This document shows, piece by piece, positions 8,878 through 17,297 of a stretch of 64,000 bases of DNA. The notes beneath the pieces were generated by a model that was given only the letters and a program-made list of their open reading frames with translations, searched no databases and was not told the origin of the DNA. Numbering within the stretch: position 1 is the first letter of the stretch; each line of letters starts with the position of its first letter. Source of the DNA: Mesorhizobium sp. B4-1-3 (lineage in GTDB: Bacteria > Pseudomonadota > Alphaproteobacteria > Rhizobiales > Rhizobiaceae); the NCBI RefSeq assembly GCF_006439355.1, contig NZ_VFTG01000018.1, forward strand, positions 1 to 64,000, in the 5' to 3' direction. Both the position numbers and the translations under genes were made by a program.

Positions 8878-11487
8878 ATGACAGATCAGTTCCGCCAGGC
8901 GGATGCGCCTGAAGACGTCGACCTCGACAAGCTCAACGAGATCGTGGCGGAGGCCGATACCGGTGGACGCAAGCCGACGGGTCTCGCGGGGTATCTTGTT
9001 TTGGCTGCGTCTCTGGCCTGGTCGCTGTTCCAGCTTTGGTACTCCTCGCCGATCGCTTATATGCTTGGCTTCGGCGTCGTCAGCGACGGAATTGCGCGCG
9101 CGATCCACCTGGCCTTCGCACTGTTTCTGGCACTCGTCACGTTTCCCGCCTTCAAAAGCTCCTCGCGCAGTCGTGTTCCGCTGCCCGACTGGGTGCTGGC
9201 CGTCGCCGGCGCCGCCGCAGCGCTCTACCTCGTCGTATTCTACAGCGAGATCGCAACGCGGCCCGGGCTCCCCACGACGGCGGACCTCATCGTCTCCATC
9301 GTTGGAATCCTCGTCCTGATGGAAGCTGCTCGGCGCGCCGTCGGCCCGGCAATCACCGTCATAGCCGGGCTGATGCTGATCTACATCTTCGTTGGGCCCT
9401 ATATGCCCGGCCTGTTAGCGCACAAGGGCGCCACTCTGTCGCGCGCAGCCTCGCAGATGTGGCTCACCTCGGAGGGCGTGTTCGGCGTCGCCCTCGGCGT
9501 CTCGACCAATGTCGTTTTCATGTTCGTCCTGTTTGGAACACTGTTGGAACGAGCGGGGGCAGGTGGCTACTTCATCCTGCTTGCCTTCTCGATCCTCGGC
9601 AAGTATCGCGGCGGCCCCGCCAAGGCCGGGGTCGTGGCATCTGGCCTGACCGGAATGATTTCAGGATCGTCGATCGCCAATGTCGTCACCACCGGCACCT
9701 TCACGATTCCGCTGATGAAGCGTGTCGGCTACACGCCGGTCAAGGCCGGCGCCATCGAATGCGCGGCCGGTGTCAACGGTCAGATTATGCCGCCGGTGAT
9801 GGGGGCGGCCGCCTTTCTCATCGCCGAATATGTCGGCATTTCCTATGCCGAGGTGGTCAAGCACGCCTTCTTTCCGGCGCTGCTCACCTACGGTTCGCTC
9901 TTCTACATCGTCGACATCGAAGCGATGAAGATGGGACTGAAGGGCCTGCCGTCGCGCAGCCGTCATCCCGCCTTGCAAGGTGCCATGCGCTCGCTGATGG
10001 GCATATGCGCGTTTGTCGTCCTGGCTGGCCTCGTTTATTACGGCATTGGCTGGACAAAGACTGTCTTCGGCAGCGCCGCGACGTGGATGATCATCGCAGC
10101 TCTTGTCGCCGTCTATGTCGGCCTTGTCGCCTACGGGGCAAAGCATCCCGACCTGCCCCTGGAGAGCCTCAAAGGCGACATTCGGGAAATACCCCATTTC
10201 GGCGAAACGGCACGGACGGGCCTGCATTTCCTGTTGCCGGTCGTGCTCCTCATCTGGTGCCTGATGGTGGAAGAGCTTTCCCCAGGCCTCTCCGCCTTCT
10301 GGGGTTCCGCCGCGCTGATGACGCTGGTCGTCACGCAGCGCCCGTTGACGGCGTTCTTCCGCAAGGAGCGCCAAATTGCGCCGCGTTGGCGGGAAGGCTT
10401 CGTCGATCTCATCGAGGGGCTGTCGGCGGCCGCACGCAACATGACCACGGTCGGCATCGCCACGGCAACGGCCGGCATTATCGTCGGCACGGTGCTCCTG
10501 ACCGGCGTCGGTCTGGTAATGACCGAGCTTGTCGAATTCATCTCGGCCGGCAGCTTCATGATCATGCTGCTGTTCACCGCCGTTATCTGCCTCATTCTGG
10601 GAATGGGCATGCCGACTACCGCCAGCTATGTCGTCGTGGCGACGCTGATGGCTCCGGTGATGGTCAATCTCGCGGCGCAGAACGACCTGGCCGTGCCGCT
10701 GGTGGCGGTGCACCTTTTTGTCTTCTATTTCGGGCTGATGGCCGACGTGATGCCCCCCGTCGGGCTTGCTGCATACGCAGCCGCCGCGATTTCCGGCGCC
10801 GATCCGGTGAAGACTGGCTTTCAGGGATTCAAGTACGAAATCAGGACGGGGCTGTTGCCGTTCATCTTCATCTTCAACAACGGCCTGCTTATGATCGACC
10901 TGCAGGGCCCGCTGGATTTTGTCCTCGTCGTAGGCACATCCGCGCTGGCAATGATCGCCTTCGTTGCAGCGACGCAGAACTGGTTCCTTGTTCGAAATCG
11001 CTGGTACGAGGCCATAGCCCTCTTGCTGATCTGCTTCACGCTGTTCCGGCCCGGCTACTGGCTCGATCTCGTCGATGAGCCCTTTGTTGAAAAACCCGTG
11101 TCTCAGTTGAACCAGACTGTTGATGCGACACCGGCGGGGCAGGCGGTTCGCCTCAGGTTGAAGACGGTCAACATCAATGGGGACGAGATCGAAAAACTGG
11201 TCAGGCTCGATCTCGCCAAAGGCAAGAATGCCATGGAGCGGCTGGAGAGCGCAGGACTGAGCGTCAGTGAGCTGGGTGATACCATGACGGTCGGCATCGT
11301 GCGGCTCGGAAGCCAGGCGGCGAAGTTCGGGCTGCAGCCCGGTGACGAAATCACCGGGGTCATGGTGCCAAACGACCGTCCATCGCGCTACTGGTTCGTG
11401 CTTCCCGCGCTTTCCCTGTTCGGGCTGGTTTTCTGGCTACAGAGGCGCCGAAAGCAGGCCGCCTTGCCAGTTGGAGCCGCTCCCTGA
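8878..11487 (+). CDS. Fused TRAP transporter permease (small plus large subunit)
   Basis: Inner-membrane permease of 869 residues, the partner of the TAXI receptor. Many transmembrane helices run from about residue 35 to 745. The central region carries DctM-type motifs such as GLTGMISGSSIANVVTTGTF and ECAAGVNGQIMPPVMGAAAF, and later GMGMPTTASYVVVATL. The last 120 or so residues are not membrane-spanning for most of their length. They contain a PDZ-like stretch (GIVRLGSQAAKFGLQPGDEI) of the DUF3394 kind, then a final helix and basic tail. The start is supported by GAGGGAGAGCG upstream. A 680-residue open frame inside it is a shadow. Confidence 0.93.
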   Translation: MTDQFRQADAPEDVDLDKLNEIVAEADTGGRKPTGLAGYLVLAASLAWSLFQLWYSSPIAYMLGFGVVSDGIARAIHLAFALFLALVTFPAFKSSSRSRVPLPDWVLAVAGAAAALYLVVFYSEIATRPGLPTTADLIVSIVGILVLMEAARRAVGPAITVIAGLMLIYIFVGPYMPGLLAHKGATLSRAASQMWLTSEGVFGVALGVSTNVVFMFVLFGTLLERAGAGGYFILLAFSILGKYRGGPAKAGVVASGLTGMISGSSIANVVTTGTFTIPLMKRVGYTPVKAGAIECAAGVNGQIMPPVMGAAAFLIAEYVGISYAEVVKHAFFPALLTYGSLFYIVDIEAMKMGLKGLPSRSRHPALQGAMRSLMGICAFVVLAGLVYYGIGWTKTVFGSAATWMIIAALVAVYVGLVAYGAKHPDLPLESLKGDIREIPHFGETARTGLHFLLPVVLLIWCLMVEELSPGLSAFWGSAALMTLVVTQRPLTAFFRKERQIAPRWREGFVDLIEGLSAAARNMTTVGIATATAGIIVGTVLLTGVGLVMTELVEFISAGSFMIMLLFTAVICLILGMGMPTTASYVVVATLMAPVMVNLAAQNDLAVPLVAVHLFVFYFGLMADVMPPVGLAAYAAAAISGADPVKTGFQGFKYEIRTGLLPFIFIFNNGLLMIDLQGPLDFVLVVGTSALAMIAFVAATQNWFLVRNRWYEAIALLLICFTLFRPGYWLDLVDEPFVEKPVSQLNQTVDATPAGQAVRLRLKTVNINGDEIEKLVRLDLAKGKNAMERLESAGLSVSELGDTMTVGIVRLGSQAAKFGLQPGDEITGVMVPNDRPSRYWFVLPALSLFGLVFWLQRRRKQAALPVGAAP

Positions 11488-11508
11488 GGCATTGTCCTGT
11501 GTTTCATT

Positions 11509-11825
11509 TCAATGGCCATACCTCAACGACGCCGTGCGCAACAGCGCGGGGGACGTGCGAGATTTTGTCGATAGCGTTGCCCAGGTCAGCAGCTTCGATC
11601 ACGGCAAATCCGGCGATCGGCAGGTCCGACGACATGAAGGCATCCTCCTGCGTTTTCACATCCGATGCACTGGATTACGCACCTGCCCGGCGTCCCCGCC
11701 GTCCCTATCAGGGCGCCTTCCGAGCGCAACCTCGCTCCCTGTTCATGAGCAGCATCCCTGACGGATTGGGGCGTGCGATCGTATCCGGCCCGGTTGCCAT
11801 ATTGGATTCTCACGAATTTTGGCAT
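11509..11825 (-). pseudogene. YCII-related (YciI-like) small protein, decayed
   Basis: Three reading frames on the minus strand together give one YCII-domain protein of about 105 residues. The first part starts MPKFVRIQYGNRAGYD; a short middle piece reads QVRNPVHR; the last part runs from VKTQEDAFMSSDLP through GFAVIEAADL to HGVVEVWPLK and a stop at 11509. At least two frameshifts (around 11690 and 11660) separate them, so it is very probably non-functional. YCII proteins are small ferredoxin-like-fold proteins of unclear role, often beside ECF sigma factors; none is adjacent here. It is divergent from hxsD. Confidence 0.7.
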
Positions 11826-11984
11826 CGGGAGGTCTCCTTTCGCGGGTTTCGACGTGAAGCTCAGGCGAGCGGACCCTGCAAGTATATTCGAAAACGCCGC
11901 AAGTGAGATCGATTCTGAAAGCGTTCTCCAAATATCCCGTTGATTGTTTATTCCGACCCGCGCATTATCTCGCCGGGTGGGGAC

Positions 11985-12260
11985 ATGACGAAATTACCAG
12001 ACGCTACTGATGTCGACGTTGTGGTGGAGATTCCGCCGCAGTTCGAGAAATATGCCGATGCCGCGATGCTTCGGCTGCAGGTACTTTACCCCGCTTGCCG
12101 CATCGCGAGGCAAGACGGTGAAACAGCAGTAAGGTCATCCGGCTGCCTTGCCGAAGATCAGTTTCGCAAAGATGTTCTGCACTTCGTCTATCGCGAGAAA
12201 ATCTATAGTGAAACTCTGACGTTGCGCCAGGCGCTCGTCGCCGCGGTCATGATCCGATGA
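11985..12260 (+). CDS. hxsD: His-Xaa-Ser system protein HxsD
   Basis: Small cytoplasmic protein of 91 residues, first gene of the hxs operon. It matches the HxsD family in size, position and C-terminal pattern (FRKDVLHFVYREKIYSETLTLR). No catalytic motif is visible and its function is unknown; a peptide-binding or adaptor role beside the two radical SAM enzymes is only inferred. The ATG at 11985, preceded by GGGTGGGGA, is preferred to a TTG at 11940 that would add 15 residues. Its stop overlaps the hxsB start as ATGA, so translation is coupled. A decayed YciI-like gene lies divergent upstream. Confidence 0.85.
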   Translation: MTKLPDATDVDVVVEIPPQFEKYADAAMLRLQVLYPACRIARQDGETAVRSSGCLAEDQFRKDVLHFVYREKIYSETLTLRQALVAAVMIR

Positions 12261-13666
12261 ACGTCTGGCCGCTGAAGTTCCGCGACATGCCAGACGGTTC
12301 GATATTGTTCTGCGACGATGCAGGCGCATTTTTCAGGTCGAGCCACGGCTTCCTGGATCGCTACGCCGCCGATAGCCTGACTGCCCTCGACGAGAGCTTT
12401 CTCAGGGAAGGGAATCACGGTTTCGATCGGGAGTTCGACCTCCCCTGGACATCATTCGCCTATAGGTGGGCGAGGCGGCAGGCGAGGCCGACGAGAATGA
12501 ACTACGTCATCCTCGTGCCGACGCTTAGGTGCAATCTTGCTTGCGGTTACTGCCAGGTCTCCCGGGTTGCCGAGAAGGCTCGCGGCTTCGACTGGTCAGT
12601 CGAGACCCTTGCCGGCGTCCTTTCGTTCCTCGGCCGCTTGGACGGTCCGGATATCAAGATCGAGTTCCAGGGTGGCGAGCCCTTGCTTCGGGTCGATCTC
12701 CTGGAGGCCGTTCGGGATTTCTGCCGCGGAAAGTTTCCGCAATCTCAATTCGTCGTCTGCACGAACCTGCAGGCACTGGACGAGCGTGCATGGGCTTTCT
12801 TGGATGCGGATGACACATTCATCAGTACGTCGCTAGACGGAGACCGGGCCACGCATGAGCGCCAGCGGACCCACGGCAGTGCGGTAACCGATGTTTTCTT
12901 TCGAAATCTCGAGACGGCCGTTTCCCGTTATCCGGAAGGGAAGATCTCAGCCCTGCCCACGGTGGATGTCGCCGACCCGCCGGATTTCAATGCGCTGCTG
13001 GACAACTACGAGCGCTATGGAATCCGATCCGTTTATCTGCGCCCGATGAACCATCAAGGGTTCGCGCGCAAGATTCAGCAGGGCGACAACGTCCTCGCGC
13101 GCTGGAATGGTCTCCATTCGGAATTCATCGAACTTCTGATCGCCCGCAACCATCGGACCGGGCGCTTCATGGAAGAGTATTACTTCAGCCAATGCCTGAA
13201 GCGCGTGCTGCGGTTCGATGCCGACGACCATGTCGACATACGGAACCCGAACTTCTTTGCCTCCGACTATGTGGTGATAGATCACGACGGCCGTTTCTAT
13301 CCGACCGACGAAGCGCGGATGCTGTCCAGGATCGGCCGCATCGATCTCAGCATTGGTGACGTCGAAACTGGGATCGACCGGGCGAAGGTCGACCTGCTCA
13401 ATTCGGGGGCACTCAACCACTTCGATCCGGATTGCGTCCACTGCGCCTATCAGCCGTTCTGCGGCACTGACGTGATCGACGACATCTCCCGGTATGGCCG
13501 GATCGACGTTCCGCGGCCTGACACATGGTTCTGCGGCCGCCACTTGTCGCTCTTCGACAAGGTCTTTGAGATCCTCTACCGGAGTGACGAGCCGACGCGC
13601 GCCTCGCTGGCCGCCTGGCTCGGGCTGGGCCGCTGGGACGACAGCATGGCGCCGGCACACCAATGA
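12257..13666 (+). CDS. hxsB: His-Xaa-Ser system radical SAM maturase HxsB
   Basis: Radical SAM enzyme of 469 residues. The [4Fe-4S] cluster motif CNLACGYC has its cysteines at residues 92, 96 and 99, with the SAM-binding glycine motif FQGGEPLLR about 45 residues later. Near the C-terminus a SPASM-like cysteine set (DCVHCAYQPFC at 393-402, WFCGRH at 426) suggests auxiliary iron-sulfur clusters, as in peptide-modifying maturases. It overlaps hxsD and hxsC by 4 bases each. The family is paired with HxsC and a protein rich in His-Xaa-Ser triplets, so the presumed substrate is HxsA. The modification itself is unknown. All key cysteines are intact. Confidence 0.93.
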   Translation: MNVWPLKFRDMPDGSILFCDDAGAFFRSSHGFLDRYAADSLTALDESFLREGNHGFDREFDLPWTSFAYRWARRQARPTRMNYVILVPTLRCNLACGYCQVSRVAEKARGFDWSVETLAGVLSFLGRLDGPDIKIEFQGGEPLLRVDLLEAVRDFCRGKFPQSQFVVCTNLQALDERAWAFLDADDTFISTSLDGDRATHERQRTHGSAVTDVFFRNLETAVSRYPEGKISALPTVDVADPPDFNALLDNYERYGIRSVYLRPMNHQGFARKIQQGDNVLARWNGLHSEFIELLIARNHRTGRFMEEYYFSQCLKRVLRFDADDHVDIRNPNFFASDYVVIDHDGRFYPTDEARMLSRIGRIDLSIGDVETGIDRAKVDLLNSGALNHFDPDCVHCAYQPFCGTDVIDDISRYGRIDVPRPDTWFCGRHLSLFDKVFEILYRSDEPTRASLAAWLGLGRWDDSMAPAHQ

Positions 13667-14772
13667 TACCCTTGCGCATCAAGGTGGAGGCAAACGCTGA
13701 CCAGATGTTCGTGGTCCGGCTTCGCTCGTTTGAGGGCGTTACCCGCGAACACAAGGCTGGACAACTGACACCTTTCGACGTGGTGCTGGACCGCGTCGGC
13801 CCGGAAGGCGCTCACTACGTCGGCGAGGGCGGTCCGATTCGAATTCTCGGCATCGATCCTGCCAATGTCGATGGAGACGTGCTGCTCGTGAACCCGCGGC
13901 GCGGAACCGCGGATCGCCTCATCCGCAGCTCGTCGCGACACAACACGTTCCTGGTGACGGAGCGCTGCGACCAGATCTGCCTGATGTGCTCCCAGCCCCC
14001 CAAGAGGCACCATGTCGACCTGTTCCCATATTTCGAGACCGCGGCGTTGTTGGCTCCAGAAGGCGCAACGATCGGCATCTCCGGCGGTGAGCCAACGCTT
14101 TTCAAAGCACAGCTCTTCGATTTCTTGGAGCGGGTCTTGTCCGTACGTCCGGACCTTTCTTTCCATGTCCTGACGAACGGCCAACATTTCGGCGAAGGCG
14201 ACCGGGAAGCGATGAGCTGCATCGATCGGGGCAGGGTGGTTTGGGGTATACCCCTCTATTCTCGCGATCCGGTGGTTCATGACGAGATCGTCGCGAAGGC
14301 CGGCGCGCACGAGCAGTTGTTGGAGAATCTCGCGATCATGTGCCGCCTAGGTGCCCAGGTAGAGCTCCGCACCGTGCTGATGCGTCCGAATGCGGACGGG
14401 CTGCTAAAACTCGCAAGCTTCATCGCCGCCACTTTGCCGTTCGTCCGGACCTGGGCGATCATGCAGATGGAGAACATCGGCTTCGGCCGCATGAACTGGA
14501 AGACCCTCTTCTACGACAGTTCGGAGGGATTTGACATCGTCGGCCGTTCCATCGATCGCGTTCGGAGCCGAGGAATAGATGCCTGGCTCTACAATTTCCC
14601 ACTCTGCACCGTACCGGAGCCATACCGCAGTCTGGCACCTGCGACGATCTCCGACTGGAAGCGTGCCTACCGAGATGAGTGCAATGGATGCTCGGTGAAG
14701 GATCGGTGCGGGGGATTTTTCGAGTGGCATCCAGCGAACCGCGGATATAGCAAATTGGGGGCTATCCAATGA
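13663..14772 (+). CDS. hxsC: His-Xaa-Ser system radical SAM maturase HxsC
   Basis: Second radical SAM enzyme, 369 residues. After a roughly 90-residue N-terminal domain the cluster motif CDQICLMC has cysteines at residues 102, 106 and 109, and the SAM glycine motif reads GISGGEPTLF. A C-terminal cysteine group (CNGCSVKDRC, residues 340-349, then GGFFEWHP) may hold a further cluster. It has no close sequence likeness to HxsB apart from the shared fold, so the two enzymes probably carry out different steps. It overlaps both neighbours as ATGA. The presumed target is the HxsA repeat region; this is inference from constant gene pairing. Confidence 0.93.
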   Translation: MIPLRIKVEANADQMFVVRLRSFEGVTREHKAGQLTPFDVVLDRVGPEGAHYVGEGGPIRILGIDPANVDGDVLLVNPRRGTADRLIRSSSRHNTFLVTERCDQICLMCSQPPKRHHVDLFPYFETAALLAPEGATIGISGGEPTLFKAQLFDFLERVLSVRPDLSFHVLTNGQHFGEGDREAMSCIDRGRVVWGIPLYSRDPVVHDEIVAKAGAHEQLLENLAIMCRLGAQVELRTVLMRPNADGLLKLASFIAATLPFVRTWAIMQMENIGFGRMNWKTLFYDSSEGFDIVGRSIDRVRSRGIDAWLYNFPLCTVPEPYRSLAPATISDWKRAYRDECNGCSVKDRCGGFFEWHPANRGYSKLGAIQ

Positions 14773-15322
14773 AGAAACGGCTTTTCGCCATACCATCGCT
14801 GCTCGCGGCGGGATTCTTGCCAGCCAATGCGCAGGCGCTGCCGGCCAAGCCAACATTGGACGGCGATGCCGGAAAGACGAAATCGCTCTTCGACATCTTC
14901 AAGCTCGACCACCTGTATACGCTGGCCGGACATCGAAGCCACAGTAGTCACAGCAGTCATAGTTCGCACTCGAGCCATAGGTCGTCGACGGGCGGCTATT
15001 CCTACGTCCCGCCGGCGCCGAGCGAACCGGCTCCGTTGTATACCGCCCCTTCGACGCCGACGCCGACTACCAGGCGCCGGCGATCGCCCCAACGCCCGCG
15101 CCGCTCAAGACGCTCCCGGGCAATGCCTACAAGTTCAAGGAGATCGTCCAGGAGGTCCAGTTCGCCCTGCTCGCATTCGGCTACTACGGCGGCGAGATAG
15201 ACGGGGAGATGAATCCTGAATTGAGGGCCGGGCTGTTGCGCATGCAGGCGGACTACTCGCTCAAGGTCACCGGGACAATCACGCCGGAGACGCTGACTGC
15301 GCTGAGGATTGAAGCGCGCTAG
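14769..15322 (+). pseudogene. hxsA: His-Xaa-Ser repeat protein HxsA, apparently frameshifted
   Basis: Exported substrate protein of the Hxs system. A signal peptide (MKKRLFAIPSLLAAGFLPAN, cleavage near AQA) is followed by a linker, six HXS triplets at residues 55-72 and a Pro/Thr-rich stretch. The frame from 14769 then loses sense and stops at 15200. The adjacent frame continues well from about 15071: QAPAIAPTPAPLKTL, a peptidoglycan-binding-like domain (VQFALLAFGYYGGEIDG, then LLRMQADYSLKVTGTITPET) and a stop at 15322. One missing base between about 15047 and 15070 explains this. The C-terminal 83 codons show no other damage, so the event is recent or a sequence error. The intact protein would be about 184 residues. 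No classical slippery heptamer is present. Confidence 0.8.
14931..14984 (+). repeat. Six His-Xaa-Ser codon triplets in hxsA
   Basis: Six tandem 9-base units encode HRS, HSS, HSS, HSS, HSS and HRS. The DNA units differ strongly (CAC AGT AGT, CAC AGC AGT, CAT AGT TCG, CAC TCG AGC), so the repeat is conserved as protein, not as DNA. It is the presumed site of modification by HxsB and HxsC. Confidence 0.92.
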
Positions 15323-15547
15323 CTCCCCGCAGGTTGCAGGCCAGTCTGCAAGAGCGAACCAGCTAGTCGGTGCCTCGGTCTTGAAAAAACCATGCGACAG
15401 GGCTTGACGGAGGACACGCGCGAATCGGGCCGCCACGTGCCGTCACACAGCGCCGCGCCGGTGTGCCTTCCATCGCATTCGCCGCAGGGAGAGCGACCCC
15501 AAGCTGGCGGACTGGTCGTCAGGATAGGAACTCCGTTCCCTAAGCCG
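15323..15547. other. Intergenic region with one copy of a short repeat
   Basis: No gene is seen between hxsA and the small gene on the opposite strand. CAGGATAGGAACTCCGTT at about 15519-15536 recurs with small changes at about 16045-16062 (see the region 15740-16666). Confidence 0.4.
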
Positions 15548-15739
15548 TCAATCCTCGACGAGCGGCCCGTTCTGGGCGAGCTCGGCCCTTGCTCGAGCCG
15601 CAATTAGCTTCGCTTCTCGCATCAGCGAATTCCAATTCAAGCCGATCAGGAGAGCAAGTTCGTGCGCTTGCGCCTCGGTAATGCCGGTTTGTTCAACGAG
15701 CCTTTTGACGAGCGATGTCGTCTGGTTCTCACCTGTCAT
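15548..15739 (-). CDS. Small hypothetical protein (63 aa)
   Basis: Not recognised as a named family. The protein begins MTGENQTTSLVKRLVEQTGI and has a helical core, ITEAQAHELALLIGLNWNSL, then an alanine- and arginine-rich helix. It has sensible composition, no signal peptide and no cysteines. It resembles short uncharacterised rhizobial proteins with an EAQAxEL-LIGxNW pattern, but no function is known to me. It stands alone between hxsA (opposite strand) and a long gene-free stretch. Confidence 0.5.
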   Translation of the reverse strand: MTGENQTTSLVKRLVEQTGITEAQAHELALLIGLNWNSLMREAKLIAARARAELAQNGPLVED

Positions 15740-16666
15740 TGGCTGGGTCCCTCCAGCCCCCAGTCTGCCGCAACATCTGAACCTTGGATTGGTTCCGTAA
15801 AAATTGATGGAAAAGAAAAGCCCGACGGAGACCTGCCGGGCTTGAGCTTGGACTTGCAGCGACGGGGACTAGACGCGGGGGCGTTGGGGTGCCGCTGCAA
15901 TGAGGCTGATTGTCATCATATCGGAGCGTGTTTGGCAATCATCAAATCGGATGACGGCCGAAACATCTACCCCGACTCGGTCCTCACAGCCCGCAGCACT
16001 GTTCCAAGGAGTTTAGGGACCCTAAGCGCACGCCGGCTGGTGGCAGGATAGGAATTCCGTTGGGGCGTCAACAGAGAGGCCTAGCGGCCAAAAAGTGTCC
16101 CACTTTGGAACGAATTGCTGGCTTGTCGATTTAGGAGATGCAGTCGATCCGCGGAGGTGTAACTGCTCTCTCTGTCGCAGAAAAGCCCGCCGCCTATGCT
16201 CATTGCGGCGGGCTTTGCTCTTGCTGGGAGTCCCCGAGAGTTTTCGTCTTTTCACTTCCTGCTGATCCAGAACCGCTAGCAATTCAGTGAAGGACTTCGG
16301 CAGCGTCGGTTCGACACCAAGTGGCCAACTGCCGAAACGTTTAGGCAGACTCGTTTAGCGCAGGCATTGTGCAGCCGCATTCAGGAGGGGCCGGTCTCAT
16401 GGGCCGAACTCGCCCGAAAGGGAAACGTTCGCAGATGGAATTCCCCTGCGAGAACGTCCACCAGCCCAACTTCACCCTAAACCCAAGCACCTAGCATCGG
16501 GTCAAGGATCGTGGGAAATCAACAAAAGACAGTATGAAATAGATGAGGGCCGAGTCGTGTTGACGACCCGACCCTCTAAGCCCGCGGCACTGTCAAGGAG
16601 GGCACCCCCAGTGGCGAGCTGTCGGGAGGATAGCAGGTCGTGGACGAAGAGAAAGCGGGCCGACCG
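15740..16666. other. Gene-free region with hairpins and related repeats
   Basis: No convincing coding sequence. The region holds four strong stem-loops: 15818-15843 (AAGCCCG/CGGGCTT), 16182-16216 (12-bp perfect stem), 16545-16576 (12 of 14 pairs) and 16657-16685 (GGGCCGA/TCGGCCC). Two related segments share AGCCCGC[A/G]GCACTGT followed by CAAGGAG, at about 15988-16014 and 16578-16603. The hairpins with following T-rich or CTCTT sequence look like ends of small RNAs or attenuators. Confidence 0.5.
16182..16216 (+). terminator. Strong stem-loop, possible small-RNA terminator
   Basis: AAAGCCCGCCGC at 16182-16193 pairs perfectly with GCGGCGGGCTTT at 16205-16216 around an 11-base loop. No coding gene ends here on either strand, so it may end a small RNA. 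The A-rich flank and T3 end make it plausible as a bidirectional intrinsic terminator. Confidence 0.55.
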
Positions 16667-17204
16667 CTAGGGCAACGATCGGCCCTCTTCCATGAAAGCC
16701 TCGCAGCAGCGTCCCGGAGAGACGAGGGTAGGTGAGGGACAAACACTGCCGACTGCAGGCTCTGCGTTAACCATAGCAGGCATTAGCTGGTACTGATAAT
16801 CAACTCTTTTGAGAACGGAACGTGGCGGAGAGAATCCCGCAGGGACACCGGCGGGGAGCTTGGCGGCTGGCTGCGGCCGTTTCTGCTTCCTCTTGCCGCT
16901 CACCAGTTCAGCCTGCCAGGTGGCCATCTTCCCCCTACTCGCCAGCAAATTCTTCTCGCCCCTGAGCGCCACCAATTCCGGCGAGACCTGTAGACTTCCG
17001 GTCGGGCGGGCGACTTTGGTCAGCACAGCGCCCGCGGTCGTGGCGACGCTGTCGGCGGCTCCCCCTCGCCTTGTTGAGCGCCATTTCGTGCGCGGCATCG
17101 CCGACGACCGGCATCACAGGGGTTACGATGGCCGACATTAAGATCGCCAGAGACCTCTGGGTTGCACGCTTTCCAAGCCGGATCGATCCGGCGGCGGAGA
17201 TCAA
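16667..17204 (-). pseudogene. Hypothetical membrane-anchored protein, frameshifted
   Basis: The minus-strand frame from 17204 gives a hydrophobic N-terminus (KRATQRSLAILMSAIVTPVM) ending HEMALNKARG. The next coherent segment, GAADSVATTAGAVLTKVARP and VSPELVALRGEKNLL, lies in another frame. One missing G in the run near 17060 would join them. The combined product looks like a signal-anchored, helical protein with a lysine-rich part (SGKRKQKRPQ), but no family is recognised. The far C-terminal part down to 16667 has poor protein character and overlaps a hairpin, so the true end is uncertain. The evidence is only internal coherence. Confidence 0.4.
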
Positions 17205-17297
17205 TCGCGGCGACTTCCGACGGCCGCCGCTACGCCTGCCATCGGAAGCCTCGGATCGCTACCCTGTCACGCTATTTTCCTTGCCGATTGGCACTTT

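Noticed and set aside
9036..11078. 680-residue open frame on the plus strand
   Set aside because: It runs in another frame through the TRAP permease gene and is Arg/His/Gly-rich with no family motifs; it is a shadow of high-GC coding DNA.
14931..14984. Tandem 9-base repeats as a possible CRISPR or microsatellite
   Set aside because: Units are coding, differ in sequence and encode the HXS triplets; there are no spacers.
15040..15075. Programmed -1 frameshifting in hxsA
   Set aside because: The shift direction would fit, but there is no slippery heptamer or evident downstream structure in the region, and similar one-base breaks occur in many unrelated genes of the window.
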